64,000 bases of DNA from Pseudomonas cavernicola (GTDB taxonomy: Bacteria; Pseudomonadota; Gammaproteobacteria; Pseudomonadales; Pseudomonadaceae). A model generated the notes under the pieces. That model ran no database searches, had not been told where the DNA came from, and saw only the letters and a program-made list of their open reading frames with translations. Location of the stretch: contig NZ_QYUR01000002.1 of assembly GCF_003596405.1 (NCBI RefSeq), positions 310,001-374,000 of the forward strand, in the 5' to 3' direction. Positions within the stretch are counted from its first letter, which is position 1, and each line of letters starts with the position of its first letter. The position numbers and the translations under genes are program-made. Shown here in pieces: positions 25,888 through 35,845 of the stretch.

Positions 25888-26937
25888 ATGCCCCGTCCCT
25901 TGCGCCCGACTTGGTTGCTCAACCTGCTGACGCTGCTCGGCCGCAACGGCACCCCCTATCGCGGCCCAGCGTCCGACCATTTCGACGGTGCACGCTTTCA
26001 CAACCTCGAGCCCACTCCGCATAAGAGCTTTGCCAGCGTTATGAAGTGGCAACTCAACAGCCCGCGGACCAAGTGGGTCGACCAACCCGGACCAGCAGTG
26101 CCGCCCAAGGTGCAGGAACGGGTGCATGGTGCGGAGCTGCACGTCACCTATATCAACCATGCCACCTTGCTGATCCAGCAGCACGGGCTGAACATCCTCA
26201 CCGACCCGGTCTGGTCCAAGCGGGTCAGCCCGTTCAGCTTTATCGGGCCGAAGCGCCATCACCCGCCAGGGCTGAGCCTGCATCAGTTGCCGCCGATCGA
26301 CCTGATCCTGGTCAGCCACAACCATTACGACCACCTGGATCTGCAAAGCCTGCATCAGTTGGCCAAGCGTTTCCCCGGCGCCAAAGTGGTGAGCGGGCTG
26401 GGCAATGGCGAGCTGATACGCAAAACCGGCTTCACTGATGTAGTCGAAGTGGATTGGTGGCAGTCGCTAACCCTGAACCCCGAGCTGACGCTGCATGCCG
26501 TGCCGGTGCAGCACTGGTCGGCGCGTACGCGCGCCGATACGAACCAGACGCTGTGGCTGGGCTTTGTCCTGCAATCGGCGGACGGGCCGCTGTTGTTTCC
26601 CGGTGATAGCGGTCTCGGCCCGGAATTCCAGCTGATTCGTCAGCGCTTCGGCCCGTTGCGTTTCGCCGCGCTGCCGATTGGCGCCTACGCGCCGCGCTGG
26701 TTCATGCGCGACCATCACATGAACCCGGATGATGCGGTGCAGGCTCACCGACAGTTGGAGGCGCAGAACAGCATGGCCATCCACTTCGGCACCTTCCGCT
26801 TGACCGACGAGGGCCAGTTCGACCCGCCGGCCGACTTAGCCAAGGCATTGCGCCAGCACCAGGTCGAGCCGGCACGTTTTCGTACACCACAGCCGGGCGA
26901 GTGCTGGCAGGTCGAGCCACTCGCCGCCAAGCCGTAG
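25888..26937 (+). CDS. MBL-fold metallo-hydrolase (NAPE-PLD/RomA-like)
   Basis: A 349-aa metallo-beta-lactamase-fold protein. Metal ligands are visible in [10 protein letters not shown] near residue 145, with further His in VPVQHWSAR, Asp in LFPGDSG and His in [10 protein letters not shown]. The arrangement matches the NAPE-PLD/RomA/UlaG-like group, whose members cleave phospholipid or lactone bonds. Cellular substrate unknown. It is divergent from rluE and converges with a desaturase-like gene 23 bases away. Confidence 0.87.
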   Translation: MPRPLRPTWLLNLLTLLGRNGTPYRGPASDHFDGARFHNLEPTPHKSFASVMKWQLNSPRTKWVDQPGPAVPPKVQERVHGAELHVTYINHATLLIQQHGLNILTDPVWSKRVSPFSFIGPKRHHPPGLSLHQLPPIDLILVSHNHYDHLDLQSLHQLAKRFPGAKVVSGLGNGELIRKTGFTDVVEVDWWQSLTLNPELTLHAVPVQHWSARTRADTNQTLWLGFVLQSADGPLLFPGDSGLGPEFQLIRQRFGPLRFAALPIGAYAPRWFMRDHHMNPDDAVQAHRQLEAQNSMAIHFGTFRLTDEGQFDPPADLAKALRQHQVEPARFRTPQPGECWQVEPLAAKP

Positions 26938-26960
26938 ACCGAACGCTAACTCGGGCGGCG

Positions 26961-27863
26961 CTAGCCCCTTCGTGGCGTTACGTCCAGCGCTGACCGCTGC
27001 GGACGCTGCCATTCCGGCGGAGCCCACAGGTGTTTCAGACGCAGCGCCAACGGACCGGGGCGGGCCACGTCGCGGAACATATCGACCCACTCATGCAGAT
27101 TCAGCCACAGCGGGTTGTGACTGTGCACCTGCCGCACAATGCCGTAGTCCACCGGTTCGCGCTCCTCGACGAAGGTGCCGAACAGGCGGTCATAGATGAT
27201 CAGGATGCCGCCATAGTTGCGGTCGATGTACTGCGGATTACGGCCGTGGTGGGCGCGATGATGCGACGGTGTGTTGAACAACCATTCGACGGGCCGCGGC
27301 AACCGACCAACCCCCTGGGTATGGACGAAATACTGATAGGCCAGACTGACAGACAGCATGAACAGCACCCACTCCGGGGCGAAGCCAAGCCAGACCAGCG
27401 GCAGATAGAACAGCCAATTACCGGCGACGCCGTAGAACAGGCTCTGGCGCATGGCGGTAGTCAGGTTCATGTGCTCCGAAGAGTGGTGCACCACATGTGC
27501 TGCCCAGAACCAGCGGATGCGGTGACTGGCGCGGTGGAACCCGTAGTAGCAGAGCTCCAGCAGCAACAGCAGCGCGATGAACGCCAACGGGGTCATCTCG
27601 AAATCGAGCAAGCGCGCCGCGTACACCAGGTGGTAGACAGGCAGAACCATGAAAGCCACCAGCAGCGCATCGCCCACCAGGTAGATCGCACCCAGGCCGA
27701 GGCTGGCCAGCGAATCACGCATCTTGAACACCCCGCGCCGGCGCAGCGCCAGCCATTCGCCGCCGAGGGTGGCGATGAACAATGGGGTCAGGATCAGCAA
27801 CAGGTCGCGACGCAAGTCGATCTGCTCGACCAACGTCGCCAGCAGAGAATACAGCTCAGACAT
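26961..27863 (-). CDS. Sterol desaturase/fatty acid hydroxylase family protein
   Basis: A 300-aa integral membrane di-iron oxidase with four or more hydrophobic segments. The histidine boxes are present: FHRASH near residue 130, HVVHHSSEHMN near 143 and HRAHHGRNP near 215. The C-terminus has YGGILIIYDRLFGTF, typical of this superfamily. Bacterial members hydroxylate lipids such as ornithine lipids or act in alkylglycerol cleavage; the role here is open. Start at ATG 27863 has GGAG about nine bases upstream. It is divergent from an AraC-type gene, a possible regulator. Confidence 0.87.
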   Translation of the reverse strand: MSELYSLLATLVEQIDLRRDLLLILTPLFIATLGGEWLALRRRGVFKMRDSLASLGLGAIYLVGDALLVAFMVLPVYHLVYAARLLDFEMTPLAFIALLLLLELCYYGFHRASHRIRWFWAAHVVHHSSEHMNLTTAMRQSLFYGVAGNWLFYLPLVWLGFAPEWVLFMLSVSLAYQYFVHTQGVGRLPRPVEWLFNTPSHHRAHHGRNPQYIDRNYGGILIIYDRLFGTFVEEREPVDYGIVRQVHSHNPLWLNLHEWVDMFRDVARPGPLALRLKHLWAPPEWQRPQRSALDVTPRRG

Positions 27864-27969
27864 AGTGAACTCCGGGGTCGGCAGGAACGGCCCCAGCATG
27901 TCGAAAGATGGGCTACGTCACTTGACCTGATCCGCTATCTTTTTGACCAATCACGCCAAGACCTGCCCC

Positions 27970-28956
27970 ATGACCAAACAGCGTATCGCCGCCAGCTATG
28001 CCCAACTGCTCTATGAGTTCCTCGCCCGCCGTGGCATCGATGGCGAAGCGCTGCTCGGGCCCTTGCCCCGCAGCAACGATGGATTGCTGCCCTTGCCGCT
28101 CTGGCAGGACTTGCTGCGACGGGCCGACGAACACCTCGGCGAAGCGGCCATCGGCCTGCGCATCGGAGAAGGCATAGGTCCGCGTCATTTCGGTGTGGTC
28201 GGGTATGCCGCGCTGGCCTGCGCCACCCTGGGTGACGCCCTGCAACGCCTGGAGCGCTTCCATGGCCTGGTCTACGACCTGAATCCGGCCACCCTGAGCG
28301 TGAGCGGTGCGCAATTGCTGCTGGAATGGGGTACCGAGCACAGCCGCCCAGGACAGCGGGTGGATGAGACTGGCGTCGCCGCGCTGGTTCATCTGGCACG
28401 CCAGCTCTGCGGGCAACCACTCGCACCAACCGAAGTGCGCTTCGTCAACCCGGCTCCTCAGGACGTCACGCCATACACGGAATTCTTCGGCTGTCCGGTG
28501 CGCTTCGACTGTTCGCACACGCGGCTGGCGTTGCCGCTGGAATACTTGCAACTGTCCTTGCGCCAGGCCGATCCAGCCTTGCTCGCCCTGCTCGATGCCC
28601 AGGCCGAAGGCTTTCTCCGTCAACGGGCCGACAACAGCCTGACAAGCACCTGTCAGCAGGCCTTGATTCCTTTGCTGCGTGAAGGACATACCAGCCTGGC
28701 GGCACTGGCTGGACGCCTGCACCGCTCGCCGCGCAGCTTGCAGCGCCACTTGCAGGCAGACGGCAGCAGCTTCCAGCAACTGCTCGACGACACCCGCCGA
28801 CAATTGGCCGAGGGCTATCTGCGTGACCCGCACCTGCCTTTGGGGGAAATCGCCGCCCTGCTTGGCTTTTCCGAACAGAGCGCCTTTAGCCGGGCCTTCC
28901 GCAACTGGCACGGCAGTAGCCCGCTGGCCTGGCGTCAGGCGGCGCTGGCCGACTGA
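27970..28956 (+). CDS. AraC family transcriptional regulator
   Basis: A 328-aa regulator. The N-terminal ~200 residues resemble the arabinose-binding-like sensor domain of OruR/ArgR-type regulators, with HFGVVGYAALACATLGDAL. The C-terminal AraC HTH has HRSPRSLQRHLQADGSSFQQ and GEIAALLGFSEQSAFSRAFR. The ATG at 27970 was chosen over a TTG nine codons upstream. It is divergent from the desaturase-like gene with a 106-base gap, so it may regulate that gene. Confidence 0.88.
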   Translation: MTKQRIAASYAQLLYEFLARRGIDGEALLGPLPRSNDGLLPLPLWQDLLRRADEHLGEAAIGLRIGEGIGPRHFGVVGYAALACATLGDALQRLERFHGLVYDLNPATLSVSGAQLLLEWGTEHSRPGQRVDETGVAALVHLARQLCGQPLAPTEVRFVNPAPQDVTPYTEFFGCPVRFDCSHTRLALPLEYLQLSLRQADPALLALLDAQAEGFLRQRADNSLTSTCQQALIPLLREGHTSLAALAGRLHRSPRSLQRHLQADGSSFQQLLDDTRRQLAEGYLRDPHLPLGEIAALLGFSEQSAFSRAFRNWHGSSPLAWRQAALAD

Positions 28957-28962
28957 CCGGAG

Positions 28963-30444
28963 TCATCGGAACGGCGGCTCGTCGAAGCTGCGCAGCTTGC
29001 GCGAGTGCAGCGAGTTGAGCTGGTTACGCAGCAGATCCAGGGCGGCGATGCCGATATGCAAATGTTGGGTTACCGCACGCTCATAGAACGCCCCGGCCGC
29101 GCCGGGCAGTTTGATTTCGCTGTGTAGCGGCTTGTCCGAAACGCACAACAAGGTCCCGTAGGGCACCCGCAAGCGATAGCCCTGGGCGGCGATGGTGCCG
29201 CTTTCCATATCCACCGCCACCGCCCGCGCCAGGTTGATCAGTGGTCGCTCCTGGGCCCAGCGCAGCTCCCAGTTACGGTCGTCATAGGTCAGCACGGTGC
29301 CGGTGCGCAAGCGCCGTTTAAGCGCCTCGCCACGCTCCCCAGTGACGTTCGCCGCGGCTTCCTGCAAGGCCATCTGCACCTCGGCCAGGGCCGGAATCGG
29401 GATGTTCGGCGGCACCACCCGATCGAGGATGCCATCGCGGCGCATATAGGCGTGGGCCAACACATAGTCGCCGATGGTCTGCGATTGGCGCAGGCCGCCG
29501 CAGTGGCCGATCATCAGCCAGCAGTGCGGGCGCAGCACGGCCAAATGGTCGGTGATGTTCTTCGCGTTGGACGGGCCTACACCGATATTGACCAGGGTCA
29601 CGCCATGCCCGTCGGTGGCGATCAGGTGGTAGGCCGGCATCTGATAGCGGTGCCAGACCACGCCTTCGATGATCGCCTGCGTCTCGCCGCTATCCATGCC
29701 GCGCTCGATGAGCACATTGCCGGGCAGCACCATGCGCACGAAGCGTGGATCTTCATTCAGCAGGTTCAAGCCGTGGCGGATGAACTGATCGACATAGCGG
29801 TGGTAGTTGGTCAGCAAAATCCACGGCTGCACATGCCGCCAGTCGCTGCCGGTGTAGTGCACCAGGCGGCGCAGGGAGAAGTCCACCCGCGCCGCATCGA
29901 ACAGTGCCAGCGGCATCGGGTCGATGTTTTCCCAGTCGTACAGGCCGTCGGCGACGCCATCCGAGGCCGCCGACAGGTCGGTGCTGGGGAACACCCGCGC
30001 CAACTCCGCCGCCGTCACCCCGGAGCCGGCCAGTTCATCGCCCTGCTCCACCACATAGGGGTAGGGAATGTTCTGCTGGCTCACGCCGACCTCGACCTGC
30101 ACGGTGAAGTCGCTCATCAGCGGGCGCAATTGCTCCAGCAGATAGTTACGAAACGCTTTCGGATGAGTCACGGTGACGCTATAGGTGCCCGGCACCTGCA
30201 CCTTGGCATAGGCGCGCACGGTGGTCGGCACCTCGCCTTGACACAGGTAGGTCAGGCGCAGTTCCGGATAACGGAACAGTCTGTGCTGGCTCGCGTCGGG
30301 TTTGATGCGCTCTTTCAGGTAGTTTTTGAGGGCATGACTCAGCCCGCTGGTGGCCCGCTCATGCAGGGCGGCGAGCCGGTCTACCGCCTCTTCGGCGGTT
30401 TGGGCGACGACAAAGGCTTCGGTGTAACTGGTCACGGTGGGCAT
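28963..30444 (-). CDS. amn: AMP nucleosidase
   Basis: A 493-aa cytoplasmic enzyme that hydrolyses AMP to adenine and ribose 5-phosphate, balancing purine pools. The N-terminal AMN domain spans about 1-170. The C-terminal nucleoside-phosphorylase-like domain has VNIGVGPSNAKNITDHLAVL, MIGHCGGLRQSQTIGDYV and AVDMESGTIAAQGYRLRVP, the substrate-binding Glu region. Length matches the family. It converges closely (6 bases) with the AraC-type gene. A GTAGGCTGGG palindrome lies 100 bases upstream. Confidence 0.95.
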   Translation of the reverse strand: MPTVTSYTEAFVVAQTAEEAVDRLAALHERATSGLSHALKNYLKERIKPDASQHRLFRYPELRLTYLCQGEVPTTVRAYAKVQVPGTYSVTVTHPKAFRNYLLEQLRPLMSDFTVQVEVGVSQQNIPYPYVVEQGDELAGSGVTAAELARVFPSTDLSAASDGVADGLYDWENIDPMPLALFDAARVDFSLRRLVHYTGSDWRHVQPWILLTNYHRYVDQFIRHGLNLLNEDPRFVRMVLPGNVLIERGMDSGETQAIIEGVVWHRYQMPAYHLIATDGHGVTLVNIGVGPSNAKNITDHLAVLRPHCWLMIGHCGGLRQSQTIGDYVLAHAYMRRDGILDRVVPPNIPIPALAEVQMALQEAAANVTGERGEALKRRLRTGTVLTYDDRNWELRWAQERPLINLARAVAVDMESGTIAAQGYRLRVPYGTLLCVSDKPLHSEIKLPGAAGAFYERAVTQHLHIGIAALDLLRNQLNSLHSRKLRSFDEPPFR

Positions 30445-30543
30445 TCCTGTCTGATCACGCAGATTTCTATCTTGCCTGCATCGTCGAGAAAAGACATGAC
30501 CGTACGCCTGCTTATCGAGCAGATCTCGTTATTCGCCACATCT

Positions 30544-30612
30544 GTAGGCTGGGTAGAGCGAAGTGAAACCCAGCATTGCCCGGCGCTGGGTTTCGCCTGG
30601 CGCTACCCAGCC
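30544..30612. repeat. GTAGGCTGGG palindrome, copy 2
   Basis: About 70 bp, arms GTAGGCTGGGTAGAGCG and CGCTACCCAGCC with inner GAAACCCAGC and GCTGGGTTTCG. The right end is slightly degraded (AGCCGAG in place of AGCCTAC). It lies upstream of amn and downstream of the acyl-CoA dehydrogenase, both on the minus strand. It is the one copy not placed between convergent genes. Confidence 0.8.
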
Positions 30613-30619
30613 GAGTGAC

Positions 30620-32269
30620 TTACAGCAGATGCGGGGTCGCCCGCGCCACCAGCGCCTCGACATCCACTCCGCGCGGCAAGGTGCCGTACACCCGCCCGCC
30701 CGCGCCCAGGCGACTGGCGATAAAGGCATCGGCGACCACCGCGTTGCCGGCCTCCAGCAGCAGCTTGGCCTGCAAGGCGACAGCCACGTCCTCGGTCAAC
30801 TGGCGCGCGCGGTATTGGATATCGTTGGTGTCGCGGAAGGCCGCCTGCAACTGGCCGATATGCGCCTTCAGCCGGGCATCGCCATGGCCGTCGCCCAACT
30901 CGACAAACAAGGCGTCGAGCACACCGGGCTCTTTCGACAGGGCGCGCAGCACATCCAGGCACTGAACGTTGCCCGAACCCTCCCAGGTGGAGTTGACCGG
31001 CGCCTCGCGGTACAGCCTTGGCAGGATGCTGTCCTCGACATAGCCGGCGCCACCCATGCACTCCGCCGCTTCGTTGATCATTGCCGGCGCGCGCTTGCAG
31101 ATCCAATATTTACCGACCGCGGTGACCAAACGGGCGAACTTGTCTTCTTGCTCGTCGTGGCCGTTGTCCAGTGCGCGGCCCATGCGCATCGTCAGGGCCA
31201 GCGCGGCCTCGCTTTCCAGGGCCAGATCGGCCAACACGTTCTGCATCAACGGCTGCTCATTGAGTACCCGGCCGCCGACCTTGCGATAGGCGCAGTGGTG
31301 CGCGGCCTGGGTCAGCGCCTGGCGCATCAAGGCGCTGGAGCCGACCATGCAGTCGAAGCGGGTCAACGCCACCATCTCGATGATGGTCGGCACACCGCGA
31401 CCTTCTTCGCCGATCATCCAGGCAAGCGCGCCGCGATATTCGACCTCGCTGGAGGCATTCGACCAGTTGCCCAGCTTGTTCTTCAGGCGCTGGATATAGA
31501 ACTCGTTGCGCGCGCCGTCCGGCCGATGCCGTGGCAACAGGAAGCAGCTCAGGCCCTTGTCGGTCTGCGCCAGGGTCAGGAAGGCATCGCACATCGGCGC
31601 CGAACAGAACCACTTATGCCCGACCAACTCATAGGCCTGGCCCGGCCCCGGAATGCCGACCGGATGGGCATGCGTGGTGTTGGCGCGAACATCGGTGCCG
31701 CCTTGTTTCTCGGTCATCGCCATGCCGATGGTGGCCCCGGCTTTCTGGCTGAGCGGCAGATTGCGCGGGTCATATTCGGTCGAGAGGATCTTCGGCAGCC
31801 AGATTTCGGCGATATCCGGCTGCAGTTTGAGCGCCGGTACGCTGGCGTAGGTCATGGTCAGCGGGCAGCCACTGCCGGCTTCGGCCTGGCTGTGCAGGTA
31901 GCTCATGGCCGCACGGGCGACTTGCGCGCCAGCACGGGGATCGGTCCAGGGCAGCGACGGCAAACCATGCTCGATGGCCGTCCGCATCAGCTCGTGGTAA
32001 GCCGGGTGAAACTCCACCAAATCGATGCGATGACCGTAGCGATCGTGACTCTTGAACACCGGTTTGTTCTCGTTGGCGAGAAAGCCAGCGGCCATCAACG
32101 GCCCGCCGGCCAAGGCGCCGTAGGCGTCGATCCGCGCTTCGGCCCAGCCGCCGCCGAAGCGCCGCGTCCACTCTTGCAGCGGCAGGTCGACACGGTAGAG
32201 ATTGGCGCCCTCCAGCGACGGCACCTGGTTGAACACTTCATGGGTTTCAGCGAACTGATGCAGGCTCAT
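30620..32269 (-). CDS. Acyl-CoA dehydrogenase, AidB-like
   Basis: A 549-aa flavoprotein of the acyl-CoA dehydrogenase superfamily, closest in size and layout to AidB. FAD/substrate motifs include GMAMTEKQGGTDVRANTT near residue 185, HKWFCSAP and MGGAGYVEDSILPRLYRE near 410. AidB is an adaptive-response protein in E. coli. Pseudomonas relatives are annotated as isovaleryl-CoA dehydrogenases, so activity is unclear. Its ATG overlaps the TetR gene's stop by four bases, so it is the regulator's partner and probable target. Confidence 0.9.
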   Translation of the reverse strand: MSLHQFAETHEVFNQVPSLEGANLYRVDLPLQEWTRRFGGGWAEARIDAYGALAGGPLMAAGFLANENKPVFKSHDRYGHRIDLVEFHPAYHELMRTAIEHGLPSLPWTDPRAGAQVARAAMSYLHSQAEAGSGCPLTMTYASVPALKLQPDIAEIWLPKILSTEYDPRNLPLSQKAGATIGMAMTEKQGGTDVRANTTHAHPVGIPGPGQAYELVGHKWFCSAPMCDAFLTLAQTDKGLSCFLLPRHRPDGARNEFYIQRLKNKLGNWSNASSEVEYRGALAWMIGEEGRGVPTIIEMVALTRFDCMVGSSALMRQALTQAAHHCAYRKVGGRVLNEQPLMQNVLADLALESEAALALTMRMGRALDNGHDEQEDKFARLVTAVGKYWICKRAPAMINEAAECMGGAGYVEDSILPRLYREAPVNSTWEGSGNVQCLDVLRALSKEPGVLDALFVELGDGHGDARLKAHIGQLQAAFRDTNDIQYRARQLTEDVAVALQAKLLLEAGNAVVADAFIASRLGAGGRVYGTLPRGVDVEALVARATPHLL

Positions 32270-32919
32270 GGCTGGGGTTCCTCGGCAGGCAATTGGGCGC
32301 CAACGGCGCGTAGGCAGAAGGTGACCAGGGTTTGGCTGACCTCGCCCAAGTCGGGCAACGCATGGCCGGCCGCCCGCGCCGCGCGGGCCGGCGGCGACAG
32401 GGGGCCGACCAGGGATTCGGCAGTTGCGCCCACCAGGCAGGCCGCCACCAGTGAAATGGCGGTTAGGCGGAAGGCGCCAGCGGCAACCCCTTCGCGCAAC
32501 AGATCGGCGTACAGCTTGGCGTAGGCCTCGCGATAGAGCAGGCGCTGCTCGTCCACCTCAGGGTCGACCGGCTCGGCGATCAGGGCGAAGGCCAGGCGCC
32601 GACTGTGCCAGGCACGCGCGGCGAACTGCCGTAAGCCCTCGGCCAAACGCTGATCTGGCGTGCCGGGGCCGCGTAGCACCGCAGCCAGGGTGTCGACCTC
32701 AAGCTGGCTGGCGCGGGCGAAGACTTCCGCCGCCAACTCGCCCTTGCCACGAAAGTGCCGGTACAGACTGCCCGTCGCAATGCCGACATCCTCGGCCAGC
32801 GCCTGCATGGTCAAGGCGGCGAACCCACCCTCGGCCACCCGCTGCAGGGCGCAGTCGAGAATGCGTTCGCGCAACTCGAGGTCTCGGTCTTGGCGGGCAA
32901 CGGTTGGGCGATAGGCCAT
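32266..32919 (-). CDS. TetR family transcriptional regulator
   Basis: A 217-aa repressor-type protein. The N-terminal HTH (ILDCALQRVAEGGFAALTMQ, then IATGSLYRHFRGKGELAAEV) covers residues ~18-65. The C-terminal ligand-binding domain is diverse; an acyl-CoA or fatty-acid-like effector is plausible given the partner gene. It is the first gene of a two-gene operon with the acyl-CoA dehydrogenase. Repeated GATTCA half-sites directly upstream suggest it represses its own operon. Confidence 0.9.
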   Translation of the reverse strand: MAYRPTVARQDRDLELRERILDCALQRVAEGGFAALTMQALAEDVGIATGSLYRHFRGKGELAAEVFARASQLEVDTLAAVLRGPGTPDQRLAEGLRQFAARAWHSRRLAFALIAEPVDPEVDEQRLLYREAYAKLYADLLREGVAAGAFRLTAISLVAACLVGATAESLVGPLSPPARAARAAGHALPDLGEVSQTLVTFCLRAVGAQLPAEEPQP

Positions 32920-32921
32920 GG

Positions 32922-32966
32922 TCTGAATCCAGATTCATTTGTGAATCCAGTGAATCACGATTCAGA
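32922..32966. promoter_or_regulatory. Putative TetR operator cluster
   Basis: Directly before the TetR start lie five TGAATC or GATTCA half-sites within 45 bases. The outer pair forms TCTGAATC at 32922-32929 and GATTCAGA at 32959-32966. The density and symmetry fit one or two binding sites for the encoded repressor. No other gene starts here, so it is likely autoregulatory. Confidence 0.6.
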
Positions 32967-33128
32967 GCTTGGCTAAAGTGGGATATCGGTCAAAACAGCC
33001 GCGAAAAGTCCGCAAATGAAGGTCAGCGTCCGCGAAGCTCAACCAACAGGCAGCAAGACCGCGCAGCAGCCTGCATTCAGCCCAACCTCTGCGGCTGCGC
33101 ACACGCCGCAGCGCCGGGTTTCACTGAC

Positions 33129-35525
33129 CTACGCATGCTGCGGGTTGGTCGCGGCCTGGCAGAGCAGCCAGTCATGCAGCAACGTTTGCAGCGCCTCGAA
33201 CTTCACTGGTTTGGCCATGTAGTCGCTCATCCCGGCTGCCAGACAACGCTCGCGGTCGCCACTATGGCTATGCGCGGTGATCGCCAATACCGGCAGCTCC
33301 ATGCAGCCCGGCAACCCGCGCAGCGCGCGGCAGGTGGCGAAACCATCCATCACCGGCATCTGGCAATCCAACAGGACCGCATCCACGGATTCCCGACGCA
33401 GCAGTTCGAGGGCCTCGGCACCATTGTCCGCGCAGCGCACCCGGTAGCCGAGTTTCAGCAACATGCCGCGCATCACCAACTGATTGATGCCGTTGTCCTC
33501 GACCACCAAGACCGTGCACTGCTCGGGTTGACGCACTGCTTGCCCCATAGCCCGACGGGGCAACACTTGCTGCGGGTTGGGCGCCGCCAGGAACAGCGGC
33601 AGCCGCAGCTGAAAGCAACTGCCCTGGCCCAACTGCGACTGGTGGCTCAAGCTGCCGCCGAGCAGCCCGACCAACTGCCGACAGATCGCCAAGCCGACGC
33701 CCAGACCGCCGTATTCGCGAGTCATCGAGCCATCCAATTGATGGAAGCGCTGATACATCGAGCCATCCACCGGGGTACTGAAGCCGATACCGCTGTCGAT
33801 CACCTCAACGCGCAGCGCCAGGCTCTCCTTGGTCACATCGGTACAGCTAACGCGCAAGGTGATGGCGCCACGCGGGGTGAACTTGATCGCGTTATCCAAC
33901 AGGTAGCCCAGGCTCTGGGCCAGCTTGCCGGCGTCGCCTTCCAGGGTGTCCGGCAGGCTGTCGTCCAACTCCAGGGTAAAACGCAGGCCCTTGTCCTCGG
34001 CGCGCGGGGCGAACTGCGCGCGCAGGCCGTCGAACAGCCCACGCAGGCTGAACGGCTCACGCCAGGGGTAGAGCTTGCCCGCTTGCAGTTCAGTGAGGGC
34101 GAGGATGTCGTTGACCATCCGCATCATGTCGCGCGACGAGGTCGTGGCGGTCTTCTGGTATTGCTCCAACTCAACATCCATCGGCACCGTCTGCATCAAC
34201 TCCAGCGAGCCGATCACGCCGTTCATCGGCGTGCGCAGTTCGTGGGTGACGGTGGCGAGAAACTCATCCTTCAGGCGGTTGCTGTTAGCCAACTCCTGGT
34301 TCAGCGCCTCCAACTTGCGCCCGGACTCATAGAGAATCCGCGTGCGCTCTTCCTTCATCGAGTTGATGCGGTCGGCCAGGGCCAGCGACAGCAGGCCCAC
34401 CTCAATCGCAGAGCCAATCTGGCTGGCATACATGGTCAGGAACGCGTTCGGCAGATAGCCCAGCACCATCAGGGTGTTGACGATGCCGCCGAGCAGAAAG
34501 GCGCTCCAGGCGATGATGAAATAACGCGCCACCCGCATGTCACGCCGCCAAGCCAGAAAGCCGGCGGTGAAAATCACCACGGTAAACAGCAGTGCCACAT
34601 AGGTCGCCAGACGCAAGGAAAACGCATAACTGGCGGTGAGCGCCAGCAGCATCACCAGCGCCCCCAGCGCCATCATCCCGAGCAGACTGCGATCGACCCA
34701 CGGACTGTGCTCCGAGGTATGTAGAAAACTACGGGCGAACTGACAGCCGAACAATGCCGCTGAACCGATCAGGAACGGCGTGGACACATTCGCCCACCAC
34801 GGGCTATCCGGCCAGAAATACTCGATACCGGCACCGTTTACCGAGACCTGGTAAAGACCAAACGAGGCGATATAGAAGATGTAATAGAGGTAGCTGGTGT
34901 CGCGCACGCTCAGGTAGATGAACAGGTTGTAGATCAGCATCACCAGCAGCACACCGTAGATGATGCCCAGCACATAGATGCGCCTCGGCTGCTCTTCCAG
35001 ATAGGCCGTCGGCGACCAGAGCTTCAACGGCGCCTGGATCGAGCCCTGGCTTTCCAGACGCAGGTAGACGCGCTGCGGCTGATTGGGCTGCAGGCTGAGT
35101 TCGAACAGGTAGTTGTTCTGTTTGATCTGCCGGCTGGCGAACGGCAGCGCATCGCCAGTCCGCTGGGCTCGTTGGAAGCCCCCCTGGCCATCCGCCAGAT
35201 AGAGATCCAGATGATCGAGCGGCGGGTAGGCCAGCTCCAGCAGCCACGGCTGCTGACCGACCAAGGTCTGCGGGCGATAGGCCAAATCCAGGCGCAGCCA
35301 GAACACCGAGCGCGAATAACCGGCGTTGAGTACCGGCTTATCGTGCCGCCGGAAACTGGCCTGCAGGGCCGGCGAGGTGATTTCGTTGATGCTGGCGTCG
35401 CCGCGCACATCCTCGAACACGTCCATTTCCTGGCCCAGCACTAGGCTGCGGGTATGCTCGTCGAACTCGACTGCGCCAGCCACCGCCGAGCACAGATAAA
35501 GGAGTAAAAAAAGGCCGTAGCGCAT
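33129..35525 (-). CDS. ladS: LadS-type hybrid sensor kinase
   Basis: A 798-aa inner-membrane hybrid histidine kinase. In order: signal peptide (1-18), periplasmic 7TMR-DISM2 sensor (~20-170), seven-helix membrane domain (~183-385), HisKA with phospho-His428 in THELRTPMNG, HATPase with Asn545 and GLGVGLAI, and a receiver with phospho-Asp720 in LLDCQMPVMDG. This architecture and the position between a TetR gene and thiD match LadS, which in P. aeruginosa acts on the GacS/GacA-Rsm pathway and responds to calcium. Function in this species is inferred. Start at ATG 35525 begins a good signal peptide. Confidence 0.88.
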   Translation of the reverse strand: MRYGLFLLLYLCSAVAGAVEFDEHTRSLVLGQEMDVFEDVRGDASINEITSPALQASFRRHDKPVLNAGYSRSVFWLRLDLAYRPQTLVGQQPWLLELAYPPLDHLDLYLADGQGGFQRAQRTGDALPFASRQIKQNNYLFELSLQPNQPQRVYLRLESQGSIQAPLKLWSPTAYLEEQPRRIYVLGIIYGVLLVMLIYNLFIYLSVRDTSYLYYIFYIASFGLYQVSVNGAGIEYFWPDSPWWANVSTPFLIGSAALFGCQFARSFLHTSEHSPWVDRSLLGMMALGALVMLLALTASYAFSLRLATYVALLFTVVIFTAGFLAWRRDMRVARYFIIAWSAFLLGGIVNTLMVLGYLPNAFLTMYASQIGSAIEVGLLSLALADRINSMKEERTRILYESGRKLEALNQELANSNRLKDEFLATVTHELRTPMNGVIGSLELMQTVPMDVELEQYQKTATTSSRDMMRMVNDILALTELQAGKLYPWREPFSLRGLFDGLRAQFAPRAEDKGLRFTLELDDSLPDTLEGDAGKLAQSLGYLLDNAIKFTPRGAITLRVSCTDVTKESLALRVEVIDSGIGFSTPVDGSMYQRFHQLDGSMTREYGGLGVGLAICRQLVGLLGGSLSHQSQLGQGSCFQLRLPLFLAAPNPQQVLPRRAMGQAVRQPEQCTVLVVEDNGINQLVMRGMLLKLGYRVRCADNGAEALELLRRESVDAVLLDCQMPVMDGFATCRALRGLPGCMELPVLAITAHSHSGDRERCLAAGMSDYMAKPVKFEALQTLLHDWLLCQAATNPQHA

Positions 35526-35845
35526 GCTGCCCCGCAAAGGCTTTGTCGGGCCACGCCGGAGAGCCCCACCTCCCCTGAATGACGCCGCCGCGCAGAGCCT
35601 GGTTATTCGAATTGGGCTCACTCTAGCACAGCCGCCCGGCGGAAAAAGCCGCTCGCCATCAGGCACTTACGCCCTTTCTCTGGCGCCGGCTCGGATACTG
35701 GCACTGTGCCTGGCAAGACGCGCAGTTGTGCACCGAACATTGCCGTGTCGAACGCAGCACGGAGGGCGTCTCAGCCAGCATCGGCTCATCGACGAAGCGG
35801 CCAATCCGGGCCCAAAAAAGGTGATTAGTGATAAGCTCGCGAACC
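35526..35845. other. Divergent intergenic region between ladS and thiD
   Basis: About 320 bases separating the divergent ladS and thiD genes, so it must hold both promoters. No clear -35/-10 pair, TPP riboswitch or strong hairpin was recognised. A cysteine-rich 62-codon frame exists on the minus strand (35659-35847) but overlaps the thiD start and is not convincing. Confidence 0.6.

Noticed and set aside
30563..32524. 653-codon plus-strand frame opposite the acyl-CoA dehydrogenase
   Set aside because: High-GC antisense shadow; the minus strand encodes a clear dehydrogenase across the same bases.
32424..34724. 766-codon plus-strand frame opposite the TetR gene and ladS
   Set aside because: Composition is Gln/His/Arg-rich with no motif, and the opposite strand encodes recognisable domains.
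35526..35845. Possible TPP riboswitch before thiD
   Set aside because: The conserved THI-box segments, such as CUGAGA and the ACCUGAUC region, were not found.
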